IMG/VR virus record: IMGVR_UViG_3300034101_000800
Location: 1 to 55,177 of that record
Direction: 5' to 3' (one strand)
DNA from: a virus
DNA: 55,177 nucleotides
Position numbers and translations under genes: made by a program
The notes under the pieces: generated by a model
What the model was told of the DNA's origin: nothing
What the model saw: only the letters and a program-made list of their open reading frames with translations
Databases searched by the model: none
Shown: one piece after another, positions 32,703-43,392 of the stretch
Layout of the letters: every line of letters begins with the position of its first letter
Position numbering within the stretch: position 1 is the stretch's first letter

Positions 32703-34301
32703 TTAGAATGTACCGCAATCGATGGTTTTGTTGCTTAGTGTTTCTGATCCTGCAAGAGTTGCAAGTGTACCTGTTGTCGGAAGAGTAATGTTTGTGTTGT
32801 TTGTAGTGGTCAGGGTTAGCGTATGTGCGCCAGAATGCGTGAACGATCCTGCTGTGCTGATGTTTCCACCAAGAGTAATGGTATACGAACCGTTGTTTAC
32901 TCCAGTACCACCGTAGGTGGAACCTACGATACCACCCTGCCATACGCTACCTGTAGAGAGCGTCTTGTTGGTTAGCGTTTCTGATCCTGCAAGAGTTGCA
33001 AGTGTACCTGTTACCGGAAGAGTTACACTTGAACCGCTGGCGTTTGCATCAAATGTAATGTTTGCGGTATTGATTGTAAGTGTTCTACCTGCGTTGTTTA
33101 CTCCAGTACCGCCGTAGGTGGAGCCGATTACGCCGCCTTGCCATGTACCACTTGAAACTGTTCCAACCGTTGTGATGGACGATAGGTTTCCGGTAGTGAT
33201 TACTGTACCTGTTGCATCGGGCATCGTCCATACACGACCGGCACTAAGTGTTGCCGTTTTTAGATCACCGTTCAATGGCCCTGCTGCTGCTCCTGTAGGA
33301 TCAGATACTATTCTGAGGAAGCCGTCTACACCCAGTAAAGTTCCGTTTAGTTGGAAGTATCCTGCATCGAGTTTTGCGTATGCGCTTGCGGCAAGCGAAG
33401 CGTGACCGATCAGACTCAAATCTGCATCGTGTGTGTTATCACCCTTTAGAACCAATGCAGTACCACTAACGCTTTTTACCGAGTTGGTCTTGATGTCTCC
33501 CAAAGTTCCTGAGAATACTTCTGATGTGTTTGTTGCATCAGGAATAAACATGAAACTGCTGTCAGTATCATCGAATCCAAAGAAACCAAGTTTAGCGGCG
33601 CTACCGTTATGCCAACGGAACTCAATACCGCGATCCTTATTGTCATCGCTGCCTGGTGAAGAGTCTCCACCAAGAGTAAAGATGGGATCGTCTACTGATG
33701 TGGTTGTGGAATTTACCGTAGTTGTAGTGCCGTTAATGGTTAAGTTTCCGGTAACTGTAAGACTTCCACCAACAGTAACATCGTTTGGAAGACCAACTGT
33801 GATGGTTGTTCCACTCACAGACGTTTCTATTTCGTTTGCTGTGCCTGTGACAGTTATAGTACCGCTTGTTGTGATTGCGGTGCCGGATCCGCTCCCGGCA
33901 GCGGGGGTGATGCTAGTAACTGTTCCACCTGCATCAGTACTGCTTACGGTAATTGTATCTGTGCCCGCATCTGTGGTAATGGTGATACCTGAACCCGCTA
34001 CAAGCGTTAGAGTATCACCAGAAATGCTAGTATCAGCAACAACATTGCTCTGCCCTGTAACTGCAATGGTCTTGAAGTACGCCAGAGCATCAACTGCATC
34101 GGTATAGTACTTGCCGCCAATAGCAACCGCAGAAGTGCCAGCACTAGAATTCTGAATACCAAGATACACCTTGTTGGACGCACCGTTGTTGGTGCTATCC
34201 ATTGTAGTTGCCAACTCACCAATCACAATGTCGGTGCTTGCAACAGGTGCAGTTGTTCCTGTACTGCGCTTAATTTTGATGGTGCTATCTGTAGGCATCA
34301 C
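32703..34301 (-). CDS. Fibre-like structural protein with internal repeats
   Basis: A 532-residue Thr/Gly/Ser-rich beta-structured protein resembling phage tail or head fibres. The N-terminus KIKRSTGTTAPV and VIGELATTMDST is a common phage adhesin start (the IGELA motif). The C-terminus has near-identical repeats of TLATLAGSETLTNKTLSTGS and SVWQGGIVGSTYGGTGVNN, typical of trimeric beta-helix fibres. GGAG precedes the ATG; two adjacent ATGs (34301, 34298) are possible. A late promoter lies upstream. Its position between portal and protease genes is unusual for a tail fibre, so a head or whisker decoration is possible. Confidence 0.65.
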   Translation of the reverse strand: MMPTDSTIKIKRSTGTTAPVASTDIVIGELATTMDSTNNGASNKVYLGIQNSSAGTSAVAIGGKYYTDAVDALAYFKTIAVTGQSNVVADTSISGDTLTLVAGSGITITTDAGTDTITVSSTDAGGTVTSITPAAGSGSGTAITTSGTITVTGTANEIETSVSGTTITVGLPNDVTVGGSLTVTGNLTINGTTTTVNSTTTSVDDPIFTLGGDSSPGSDDNKDRGIEFRWHNGSAAKLGFFGFDDTDSSFMFIPDATNTSEVFSGTLGDIKTNSVKSVSGTALVLKGDNTHDADLSLIGHASLAASAYAKLDAGYFQLNGTLLGVDGFLRIVSDPTGAAAGPLNGDLKTATLSAGRVWTMPDATGTVITTGNLSSITTVGTVSSGTWQGGVIGSTYGGTGVNNAGRTLTINTANITFDANASGSSVTLPVTGTLATLAGSETLTNKTLSTGSVWQGGIVGSTYGGTGVNNGSYTITLGGNISTAGSFTHSGAHTLTLTTTNNTNITLPTTGTLATLAGSETLSNKTIDCGTF

Positions 34302-34309
34302 TCACTCCG

Positions 34310-34423
34310 TTAGAACCAAACTACTTTTGTGTCTGGTGGTTGTTGTCGAATAGTAATTCTATTTATGGTCCTGACAATTACTAGAGGCAGTTTTGCCTGC
34401 TTTACTCGTACTCGGTATCTCAT
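34310..34423 (-). CDS. 37-residue basic protein, overlooked small gene
   Basis: An open frame of 37 codons starting at an ATG that overlaps the upstream stop (ATGA) and preceded by AGGAG at eight bases, the same signals as its neighbours. The peptide starts MRYRVRVKQAKLPLVIV and ends TKVVWF: very basic with a beta-prone core. The late promoter for the next gene lies inside it. Too short for family recognition; the junction makes translation likely, function unknown. Confidence 0.55.
   Translation of the reverse strand: MRYRVRVKQAKLPLVIVRTINRITIRQQPPDTKVVWF
34360..34367 (-). promoter_or_regulatory. Late promoter for the fibre-like gene
   Basis: CATAAATA (in GACCATAAATAGAATT) on the minus strand, about 60 bases before the fibre-like gene. 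It falls inside the 37-residue gene. Confidence 0.65.
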
Positions 34424-34821
34424 CGAATTGCTCCTGATTCAACAATAAACCTACCACGAAGCAGTTTCATGGGAGTTGAAGCATTCATCAATTGGATCTC
34501 GTAGAAATACTTGCCAGCAGGAACATCTGACATGGTATCTGCTTCCACTTCAAGCAGAATGTTGCCAGTTATTCCATCGTATGTGAGCGTAAATTCTCCG
34601 GCGTATCCCGTTACACCCTCAACCGTTGCTTCATCGTCGTTCACTTCTAATACGATATCTGTGCTTATCTCTTCGGTTGATCGGCGCACTTGCATACGGG
34701 CGTGTGTATATCCCGAAGCACCTGTAAGATTTACACCGTTTTCGTTGGCGTCTTCGTACAGAAACTCAATCTCTAACTTTGATCCTTGCTCAGTATAGAT
34801 GTCGTAGATTGGAGTTGGCAT
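34420..34821 (-). CDS. Beta-sandwich structural hypothetical protein
   Basis: A 133-residue protein with an alternating beta pattern: YTEQGSKLEIEFLYEDANEN, GYTHARMQVRRSTEE, GNILLEVEADTM and GKYFYEIQLMNASTPMKLLR. This is the layout of BppU/Ig-like N-terminal domains in phage baseplate and fibre proteins. It lies two bases after the portal gene, with AAGGTG upstream. A virion role is likely from context; exact position unknown. Confidence 0.6.
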   Translation of the reverse strand: MPTPIYDIYTEQGSKLEIEFLYEDANENGVNLTGASGYTHARMQVRRSTEEISTDIVLEVNDDEATVEGVTGYAGEFTLTYDGITGNILLEVEADTMSDVPAGKYFYEIQLMNASTPMKLLRGRFIVESGAIR

Positions 34822-34824
34822 AAC

Positions 34825-37005
34825 TTACACCTTTGGTTTCTTTGGTGCTTTGGGAGCAGCAGGTTTTGCGCCAGGAATACTTGGTGCCTGAGGAACCATT
34901 GGTGGTGGGGCCTTGTCCGGTTCGATGGGATCGAAAATGGAGTTGATTTGCTCCCGTGTAAGCGAGGGAAATGCAGCATCCACAAGTGCTTTGCCTGCTT
35001 CTTTGGGCAGTAGTCCCATTTTCACATTGGTAACAATGGTGAGCAGACTCTCCACTTGCGCTCCGTTCAAAGCAGTATCTTGTACTGCGGTTGTCTCACC
35101 TCCACCTGCGACTTTTGGTTCTCCGTTAGTAGCAGATGTTTGTGTTTCTTGCGGAGCATTTGGATCGTTAGGATCAGCACTCATTGACGGATCTTTCTCT
35201 GAACCAATAGAGTCTAGGCCGGAATCTACATCTTTGGTGACATCGCTAGGGCTTTGATCGTATCCCATACCGTATGCCTTTGCACCACCAAGTGCCCTGA
35301 TAAGATCAGGACTGGGTTCTGGCTTGATACCCAACGCTTTCTCTGCTTCGATTTCTTTATCCATGGCAGCAATCTCCGATGGATTTTGTTGCAGGATATT
35401 CCTACGAATGTATCCAAGTGAGTAGTATTTGCCAATGTACTTGTCTATAGTTTCAAGAGCATCAATGCGGGTCTTGATTTGAGCGGTATCGCGCTCGCCT
35501 CCGATTATGCCTTCTTTCTTTTCATTGGTCACTTGTCCATCCAATTCTGCAACCAACTCTTCGGGTTGCATAAGAATGTTCTTACGAACCCATGCAGTAG
35601 AGAAGTATCGTCCCACATAGTTGTCTACACCGTTCAACAACTCTAGTCTGCTCTTCATAATTTCAGCATTCTTCAACTCAGTAAAGTGAGAATCCCGCAG
35701 ATAGTCCAAGTGTATCTTGAACTCGATATCAGGCCACTCTTCTGGGCGAATGATTTTCTTTAGCGTTAATTGTCTACGCAGAATCTGTAAGAACAATCCA
35801 TTAAACTTGCTGCGTAGTTTGCTGACAAATTTAGAGAACTTTAGTTCATCGCGGGTAATTTCGCTTGAGCGACCAAGGTTAAAGCCGTTGCTACTTTCTA
35901 GACGAGAAATAGGAACATTCAGCGAGCGATAGAGTTTCTTCTTGAAGTACTCTACATCTTGCATCTCGCTGAGATTCTGCCCGCCTGGTAGAGTTTGAAT
36001 CTCTGTGCCCTTTCCACCTTCGCGCCGAGGTAGCCAGTAGTCTTCAAGCATACTCATGTGGCGCTTTTCATCCCTGAGTTCTCCTGTTGCAGCATCGTAT
36101 ACCAGTTTGTTACGATACTTGTTCATCAGGCTTCTCATGTACTCTTCTGCCTTCATCTTTGGCAGAGAACCGATGTCGATATAGAAAATGCGGCGCTCAG
36201 GAGCGCGAGATATGCGATAGATCACAACAGCGTCTTCAATCATACGCAACTGGTTTAGTGGTTTAATCGCCTTGTGCAAGTAACTGATGATGAGTTTTTT
36301 CTGCGGATCAAATAGTCCCGAGTTAATGTACGAGATAGACTCAGGACTAATCTTGACTGCTTGACCTGTTCCCATGCCTGGTTTAGTTTCAGGGGTAAAC
36401 AAGAAGTATTCAACCACATCACCGATCAGGTCGATGTTGGTGCCTGGTTGTTTTTCTTTCTTGATCTCTTGAACTTTGCGGATGTTGATGGGATCGACAA
36501 ATCGCAACTCTTGAATGCCTTTGACTTGCTGTGTAGGATCGACAATCATGTGGAAGTAGATACGGCCATCCACATACCACTTACGGAAGATTTCATATCC
36601 GCGATTGTTGAAGTCAAGCATTCTAAGGATCTTGTCAAACTCATTACGGATAGCATCTTTTACTTTGTCGGGCATGTCTACATCATCAAGAACCAATCGA
36701 ACTGTTGGAGTGCCTTCTTCGGTTACGATTGCTTCGTTAATGATATCATCCACGGCGCTTTCAATTTCGCCGTGGTTAATCATGGTTCGATACTGAGCAA
36801 TTTGTGCGTTTTCATCTCTGATTTGACCGTCAAGGTCCAGAGTAGACGCATAAAAACCTGACGGTGCAATCTCTACCGATGCAGTTCCGTCACCGGCATT
36901 AGGGGCGACAACAGATTTTAGTCTGCTGTCGCCCCCGCTCGATAGTTCGCCGTTATCCCTACGCCGTCTTCCTAAAGGAAAACCAAACAGGTCGCTCAAA
37001 GCCAT
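34825..37005 (-). CDS. 20: Portal protein gp20
   Basis: Dodecameric portal at the head vertex, the DNA channel and packaging docking site. The 726-residue protein is longer than T4 gp20 (524) because of a C-terminal extension of about 170 residues rich in Pro, Ala and Gly, ending PAAPKAPKKPKV. Core motifs: YRTMINHGEIESAVDDIINE, RIYFHMIVDPTQ, APERRIFYIDIGSLPKMKAE, NKLVYDAATGE, MLEDYWLPRREGGKGTE and SLNVPISRLE. AGGAGA precedes the ATG. Confidence 0.95.
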   Translation of the reverse strand: MALSDLFGFPLGRRRRDNGELSSGGDSRLKSVVAPNAGDGTASVEIAPSGFYASTLDLDGQIRDENAQIAQYRTMINHGEIESAVDDIINEAIVTEEGTPTVRLVLDDVDMPDKVKDAIRNEFDKILRMLDFNNRGYEIFRKWYVDGRIYFHMIVDPTQQVKGIQELRFVDPINIRKVQEIKKEKQPGTNIDLIGDVVEYFLFTPETKPGMGTGQAVKISPESISYINSGLFDPQKKLIISYLHKAIKPLNQLRMIEDAVVIYRISRAPERRIFYIDIGSLPKMKAEEYMRSLMNKYRNKLVYDAATGELRDEKRHMSMLEDYWLPRREGGKGTEIQTLPGGQNLSEMQDVEYFKKKLYRSLNVPISRLESSNGFNLGRSSEITRDELKFSKFVSKLRSKFNGLFLQILRRQLTLKKIIRPEEWPDIEFKIHLDYLRDSHFTELKNAEIMKSRLELLNGVDNYVGRYFSTAWVRKNILMQPEELVAELDGQVTNEKKEGIIGGERDTAQIKTRIDALETIDKYIGKYYSLGYIRRNILQQNPSEIAAMDKEIEAEKALGIKPEPSPDLIRALGGAKAYGMGYDQSPSDVTKDVDSGLDSIGSEKDPSMSADPNDPNAPQETQTSATNGEPKVAGGGETTAVQDTALNGAQVESLLTIVTNVKMGLLPKEAGKALVDAAFPSLTREQINSIFDPIEPDKAPPPMVPQAPSIPGAKPAAPKAPKKPKV

Positions 37006-37029
37006 AGTAAAATCTCCTCACTATATGTA

Positions 37030-37047
37030 GACTTCTATTAAGAAGTC
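37030..37047 (-). other. Hairpin enclosing the gp19 stop codon
   Basis: GACTTCT - TAAT - AGAAGTC, a perfect 7-bp stem whose loop contains the TAA stop of gene 19. No U-tract follows, so it is not a standard terminator; it could stabilise or process the abundant tube mRNA. Confidence 0.5.
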
Positions 37048-37619
37048 GTTATTTCGCCTGCCTCGCCGTCGCGGCCGCTGGGGTTCTGTGGTTGATCGAC
37101 TGTCCACCACGAGTATGCCCATTGAATCTCAAATTCTTCGATAGCATCGTTGCTGTCTGCTGCCAGATCAATAGCAGCAACGCTTGAAGGCCATGCGTGC
37201 TTGAACTTGTAAGTACGCAGTCCTTTGCCATCGACATGGTGCAGTTGTGTTACCGTGATATCGGTGCTGTATCTGCTGATATCAGTTTCACCGATATTTC
37301 CTTCGTGCGAATGGATGGCATTCTGCCATGATTCCATTGCGCGACGAATCTTAAAGTCTGTATCGTTAATGACGGTGGTGTTCCATGTTTCTTCAAACTG
37401 ACGCACACCAGCCACATAGATGCTACGACCACGATACGGAACTGCAACGCGAGTTACTTCTGAAGACGGCAATGATGCCGACTTGCACAGGTAAGTCATC
37501 TTGGTTAGTTCCTGAGTGCCACCAATCTTTGGCGCAGTACCACAGAACACCTCAAAGATGTTTGGGCGCGCGCCTCCGCCTCTTAGGTTTGCTGCAAAAT
37601 CTGTTACTCTAATCGCCAT
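37038..37619 (-). CDS. 19: Tail tube protein gp19
   Basis: Stacks as hexamers to form the inner tail tube. A 193-residue protein (T4: 163) with the family start FAANLRGGGARPNIFEVFC, the SLPSSEVTRVAVPYRGRSIY segment and YKFKHAWPSSVAAIDLA near the C-terminus. It follows gene 18 and precedes gene 20, the usual order. AAAGGAGA is upstream of the following gene and supports an operon read in one late transcript. Confidence 0.93.
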   Translation of the reverse strand: MAIRVTDFAANLRGGGARPNIFEVFCGTAPKIGGTQELTKMTYLCKSASLPSSEVTRVAVPYRGRSIYVAGVRQFEETWNTTVINDTDFKIRRAMESWQNAIHSHEGNIGETDISRYSTDITVTQLHHVDGKGLRTYKFKHAWPSSVAAIDLAADSNDAIEEFEIQWAYSWWTVDQPQNPSGRDGEAGEITTS

Positions 37620-37648
37620 GTTAGTCTCCTTTAGTTACTTTGAATGGT

Positions 37649-39484
37649 TCAGAAACCACCCGCTACTTCTGAGAAGTCTACACCTGTGCGTGTAGCAACG
37701 AAGTTCAGAGTGATGAAGTTGATCGAACGAGCAGGCTTGATGTAGATGTCTGCAACGAAACGATTGCTGTCGATTACTTCGGGTGTGTTGTTACTTGCAT
37801 CGCATATAACCTTGAAGTCAGTTAGACCTCTGCGACCCTGAACATCCCGTAAGAATGGCTCAACGAGTGTTACAAACGAAGCGCGTGTAAACTCGTCGTT
37901 GAACTCGAACAGTTGGAACTTTGATGCAGTAGCAATCGCCTTTTCTAGCACAATGAACAAGCGACGCACATTGATGCGGTCGAATGCACTTGGCTTGGCA
38001 AGAGCAGTCTTGTCTCCGAAAAGAACTGTGCCCTGGCCAGGGAAGGATACCACAGGATTGATACCAGACTGATACAGTTCGTCGCGCTGAGTCTTGTTGG
38101 GATTATACGCCAACTTGACTACGCGCTTGATCTGACCACGGTTGTATCCTGCTGGCGAGTACCACGGGTCACGGTCAGAGTCTGTCTGAGCGCATAGACC
38201 TGCTGTATCACCGTTCAGCGGCACCCAACGGTACTTGTCGTTGTACGGATCGTACTGATACTTCCAGCCGCTATCGATTACTGCATACGAACTAGACACA
38301 TTGAACTTGGTCTGCGCGTATGTGGCACCTGCGGGTGCGTTACGCCATTCGATTAGACGATCTGTAACAAGTGCTGCATTGGATTGGTCAAAGATATTTG
38401 TGTAAGGTGCGCTTACAAATGCAACGCAGTCCTTACGCTTTTCTGCAATCTGTTGGATAATATCTTTGGCAAGAGTAGTGTGAGTTCCCGATGTGTCTTC
38501 ATCAGAACCAATTGGGGCACCAAGTAGAATCAGCGAAATATCTACTTGTTCAGCGTCGATGAACAGTCCGTATCCGCGTGTTCCATCACTTGAGAAATAA
38601 TCTCCACCTGCGGGTGTTGTTCCATCTGAACCACCAGTTAGACGGTATCCGTCAGTACCCACAACAGTTACAGGGGTTTTGGTAGCAAGTGTGATAACAT
38701 CGTCAATGGTTTCTCCGCTGATGGTTATTTCTTTACCCATCCAAATGTACTGAGAACCACTATTGACTACTGATCGAATGTAGTTTGATGATCCGTCTGG
38801 TTTCTTGGCAGCAGGGAACAGCGATACACCTTCAAATCTCTCAAGTATTGTATTAGCAACACCGGAGATGGCACCTGTACGGTCAACAACACACAGATTG
38901 ATTTCGTCACCGTATACAGCGTTGTCGTGAGCCCAAGCAGAACCACCCGTTAACTGATTTGCTCCTAAACCTTCTACGGAGTTTGGTGCGCGATCAAAGA
39001 TTTGGTTGAAATACAGTCCAGTTTCAGTATAGATGTCTGTTCCTGTTATTTCTCCGTGATCCGCTGAGAGACTGTAAGCGTAAACCGCAATGGCGTTTCC
39101 TAGAGCGCCAGGATATTTGGCAATAAAACCAACTGCCTGGGCGCTTGCTTCCCATGCAGTTTCGTTTGCGATGTATCCTGTTACACCACCTACTCCTCCC
39201 GCACCTGCGTTCAGCGCGGTGGCTGAGTCAACCACACGCACAACTTTCAGATTATTGCCGTAAGACAGGAAGTTTGCAGCAGCAAACCATCCTGCAGCAT
39301 TGGTGTCATTTGGTTTACCAAACACCGACTTGAGTTCGTTTTCGCTTGAGATGGTCAAAATTTCATCGACCGGACCCCAAACGAATTGTCCTGCATACGC
39401 ACCCGCTGAAGCGGACACGGCAGGAATGATGTTTGTAAAGTCAAATTCCTTGATTTCTACGCCTGGACTAAGTTGGAATCCCAT
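37649..39484 (-). CDS. 18: Contractile tail sheath protein gp18
   Basis: Outer sheath that contracts on infection. A 611-residue protein (T4: 659). Diagnostic N-terminus QLSPGVEIKEFDFTNIIPAV and AGAYAGQFVWGPVDEILTIS, and C-terminus GLTDFKVICDASNNTPEVID and ADIYIKPARSINFITLNFVA. Middle domains are variable. AAAAGGAGA lies before the ATG; a late promoter is 48 bases upstream. Confidence 0.96.
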   Translation of the reverse strand: MGFQLSPGVEIKEFDFTNIIPAVSASAGAYAGQFVWGPVDEILTISSENELKSVFGKPNDTNAAGWFAAANFLSYGNNLKVVRVVDSATALNAGAGGVGGVTGYIANETAWEASAQAVGFIAKYPGALGNAIAVYAYSLSADHGEITGTDIYTETGLYFNQIFDRAPNSVEGLGANQLTGGSAWAHDNAVYGDEINLCVVDRTGAISGVANTILERFEGVSLFPAAKKPDGSSNYIRSVVNSGSQYIWMGKEITISGETIDDVITLATKTPVTVVGTDGYRLTGGSDGTTPAGGDYFSSDGTRGYGLFIDAEQVDISLILLGAPIGSDEDTSGTHTTLAKDIIQQIAEKRKDCVAFVSAPYTNIFDQSNAALVTDRLIEWRNAPAGATYAQTKFNVSSSYAVIDSGWKYQYDPYNDKYRWVPLNGDTAGLCAQTDSDRDPWYSPAGYNRGQIKRVVKLAYNPNKTQRDELYQSGINPVVSFPGQGTVLFGDKTALAKPSAFDRINVRRLFIVLEKAIATASKFQLFEFNDEFTRASFVTLVEPFLRDVQGRRGLTDFKVICDASNNTPEVIDSNRFVADIYIKPARSINFITLNFVATRTGVDFSEVAGGF

Positions 39485-39531
39485 GTGTGTCTCCTTTTGT
39501 CAAACGGAAGTTCCGAATGGTTCTGTTCTTG

Positions 39532-39539
39532 TATTTATG
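39532..39539 (-). promoter_or_regulatory. Late promoter for gene 18
   Basis: CATAAATA in GTAGGCATAAATACAAG on the minus strand, about 48 bases before the sheath gene. The flanks match those of the gene 22 promoter (TAGGCATAAATA shared). Confidence 0.75.
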
Positions 39540-39565
39540 CCTACTCTTACTTTCAGAACAGGCAT

Positions 39566-41167
<1,602 letters not shown>

Positions 41168-41653
41168 TTACTCACTTTGGTCATCAAGCCGTTTGCGCTG
41201 TTCTTCCTTCTGTAGTTTCAAGTATTCTTGTAGGTCTTTAGTGCTTCCCAAATAGATGGCATTATTTGTGATGTTTTGCGCTGTTTGCTTTTCGTGCGCT
41301 GCTATGTGTCTAATGTCTTTCACCCGCTTATGCAGGTCAATCAGACTGTTGTTTGCATCTGCAATCTGACGCATGATGATTGCGGCAACCTCATACGCAC
41401 GGGGTGATTCACCTTCGCTGGCAACTTGTATGATGCCATCAAGAGCAGACTTGCCTACATCAATGAGTTCTTTCAGATTCTTGCGAACCTCGTTGTAGTC
41501 GTTTGCTGCATGGGGGTCTTCTTGTGCAAGAGGATGGGCAGTTTCAGGAACTCGTACTGCAATTGCTTTTACTGGTTTCTCTGCAGATGGAATATCGTTC
41601 TGTATTCCTAGCACCGATGCAAGTTTTTCATCTACGCCTTTGGTTGGTTCCAT
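41168..41653 (-). CDS. 16: Terminase small subunit gp16
   Basis: Regulates gp17 and DNA recognition. A 161-residue coiled-coil protein (T4: 164). DYNEVRKNLKELIDVGKSAL and SPRAYEVAAIIMRQIADANN match the T4 gp16 core. The frame begins seven codons upstream, but the ATG at 41653 has AGGAG eight bases before it and follows the gene 15 stop directly. Confidence 0.9.
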   Translation of the reverse strand: MEPTKGVDEKLASVLGIQNDIPSAEKPVKAIAVRVPETAHPLAQEDPHAANDYNEVRKNLKELIDVGKSALDGIIQVASEGESPRAYEVAAIIMRQIADANNSLIDLHKRVKDIRHIAAHEKQTAQNITNNAIYLGSTKDLQEYLKLQKEEQRKRLDDQSE

Positions 41654-41655
41654 AC

Positions 41656-42486
41656 TTACGCTCCTGCATTCCAAGACGGATCAATGTCTTCAAACAATTC
41701 GATATCTTGCCAAACATCGTATGCAGTACCTGTTACAGAAAGCGGTGCATTCGGTCCTGTGGTTCCTTCAACCACAGCACGATCCCATACTCGTACAAAG
41801 TCACGGGTTAATGCTCTTGTCTTTCCTAGATCTGCAAGTTCGTGTGCAGCGGTTTGAGTTTCCAATACAAACTTCGCATCGCGTAGCGGGCCAATGATGT
41901 ATCCTTTTGCTTCAAACGATAAGGTGTACATCATGCTTTTGCCTGCATCAAAGTTTCCTTCGTAGGTATCTTCCCATGTAACAGAATTCAAGGTAATGGG
42001 TAAATCAACTTTCTTGTCGATATCCGTGAAGTTAATACTCACGGTGTACGCCGGAGTAAAATACGGTAGAATCTGTTCAACTATGCGTAGTCCGTTGTCC
42101 ATTGTATCTGGCATAATATACAACTCAAAGGTGAATGTATACGGTACTTCTGCAAACCGATACACCTTTTGCTTATCTGCTGTGGGTGCGCTGGTGTCCA
42201 GTACCTTTTTAGTCATGGTTGTGCGCTTACGACCGCTATCGTATTCCCAATTAATCAAAGCAAATCCCAAGCGGGGTAAAGTCATGTTGAATGTTTGTCC
42301 GCTTTCTATTCTGCTTTCTGCTATACGACGAAGCCATTTCTGTTTTGGTGCGTATGTGAGAGGTATCCTTGCAGCGGGATTCTGTGCGCTATCTCCACCA
42401 ATATAGATGTTGTTGAACAGAGAACCAAATGCAACTACGGTTTTGCGAACACATTGATGATAGAATGGATTGTCGCCGTTAAACAT
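41656..42486 (-). CDS. 15: Tail sheath stabiliser / tail terminator gp15
   Basis: Caps the tail tube and sheath and joins the tail to the head. A 276-residue protein (T4: 272). SLFNNIYIGGD, RIPLTYAPKQKWLRRI, FTFELYIMPDTMDNGLRIVE and ILPYFTPAYTV match T4 gp15. The start overlaps the gene 14 stop by one base (TGATG) with GAGGA upstream. Confidence 0.92.
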   Translation of the reverse strand: MFNGDNPFYHQCVRKTVVAFGSLFNNIYIGGDSAQNPAARIPLTYAPKQKWLRRIAESRIESGQTFNMTLPRLGFALINWEYDSGRKRTTMTKKVLDTSAPTADKQKVYRFAEVPYTFTFELYIMPDTMDNGLRIVEQILPYFTPAYTVSINFTDIDKKVDLPITLNSVTWEDTYEGNFDAGKSMMYTLSFEAKGYIIGPLRDAKFVLETQTAAHELADLGKTRALTRDFVRVWDRAVVEGTTGPNAPLSVTGTAYDVWQDIELFEDIDPSWNAGA

Positions 42487-43391
42487 CAGATGTCCTCACT
42501 AAATGGATTGCTCTCGGTAAAGTCTACTATGCGATTCAACTCAATTTCAAAGTCTGCATTCTGATTCACGGTACTGTCTGTTGGACCAACAGATACATCT
42601 GTTGCGGTTTGTGCAGAGTACGACCAAGACGCTCCTGAGTCTGCTCCAACAATGGGAGTGGCACTGGCAGTAAATGCACCAACCACGCGCTCTAGTCGTA
42701 GTACAGCAAGTGTCATACCTGAAGGTGGAGTCCACTTGAGAACTTTGGCAGAAGCAGTACCTTGGGTTACTGTTTCTCCAAGTGCATAGGTTCCTGATCC
42801 AGTTACAAGAGTTACATCCAAAGCAAACTCGGAGTATCCTTGTTCTATACCTGTTCCTGCTGTGTCAATTTCAGTATTGTCTGTCTCGAATGTATCGCCA
42901 GCAGATGTTGCGAGTTCGCAAGAGATACTGTAGACATAGTTCTTACCAAACTGATAGAATGGCTTTTCATGTTCAACAAATTTGATCTCAAATATGCCTT
43001 TGGATAGTGGGAAGTACAAGAGATCGCCTTCTCTTGGACGCTCTGCATTTGCTCCAGGACCATCACCTCCTGTGATGCCGCTGAATTCTTGCTTCCATCT
43101 GCGCTTACTCACTACCAGTTTCATACTGTCGCGCACTTCCAAACCAAACTTTGCAATGAAATCTCCCTCTCCTTCAAAGCCATCCACGCTTTCCACATAC
43201 ATTTCGATTGGTTTACCAATCTTATACACAGATGGTAGCGAGTCTTCTCCGAATATCGTGTCAATCTCAGGAGACTCACGGAACAGATACACAACCTCGT
43301 GTCCGTGAATCTTGATGGTTTCTACCACCAAGTCTTCCACAAGAGTTTGCTCGCTCCGTTCGTATTTGGAGAAGTACGGATTTAGTGCCAT
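42486..43391 (-). CDS. 14: Neck protein gp14
   Basis: Head-completion/neck protein. A 301-residue protein (T4: 256). The N-terminal part LVVETIKIHGHEVVYLFRES and IDTIFGEDSLPSVYKI and the segment EGDLLYFPLSKGIFEIKFVE align with T4 gp14. A beta-rich insertion (TGSGTYALGETVTQGTASAK) near 190-240 resembles small phage Ig-like repeats and accounts for the extra length. Confidence 0.9.
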   Translation of the reverse strand: MALNPYFSKYERSEQTLVEDLVVETIKIHGHEVVYLFRESPEIDTIFGEDSLPSVYKIGKPIEMYVESVDGFEGEGDFIAKFGLEVRDSMKLVVSKRRWKQEFSGITGGDGPGANAERPREGDLLYFPLSKGIFEIKFVEHEKPFYQFGKNYVYSISCELATSAGDTFETDNTEIDTAGTGIEQGYSEFALDVTLVTGSGTYALGETVTQGTASAKVLKWTPPSGMTLAVLRLERVVGAFTASATPIVGADSGASWSYSAQTATDVSVGPTDSTVNQNADFEIELNRIVDFTESNPFSEDI

Positions 43392-43392
43392 G

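Noticed and set aside
39500-39565. 21-codon frame (MPVLKVRVGINTRTEPFG) before gene 18
   Set aside because: No Shine-Dalgarno, very short, and its similarity to the gene 22 leader comes from the shared late promoter sequence.
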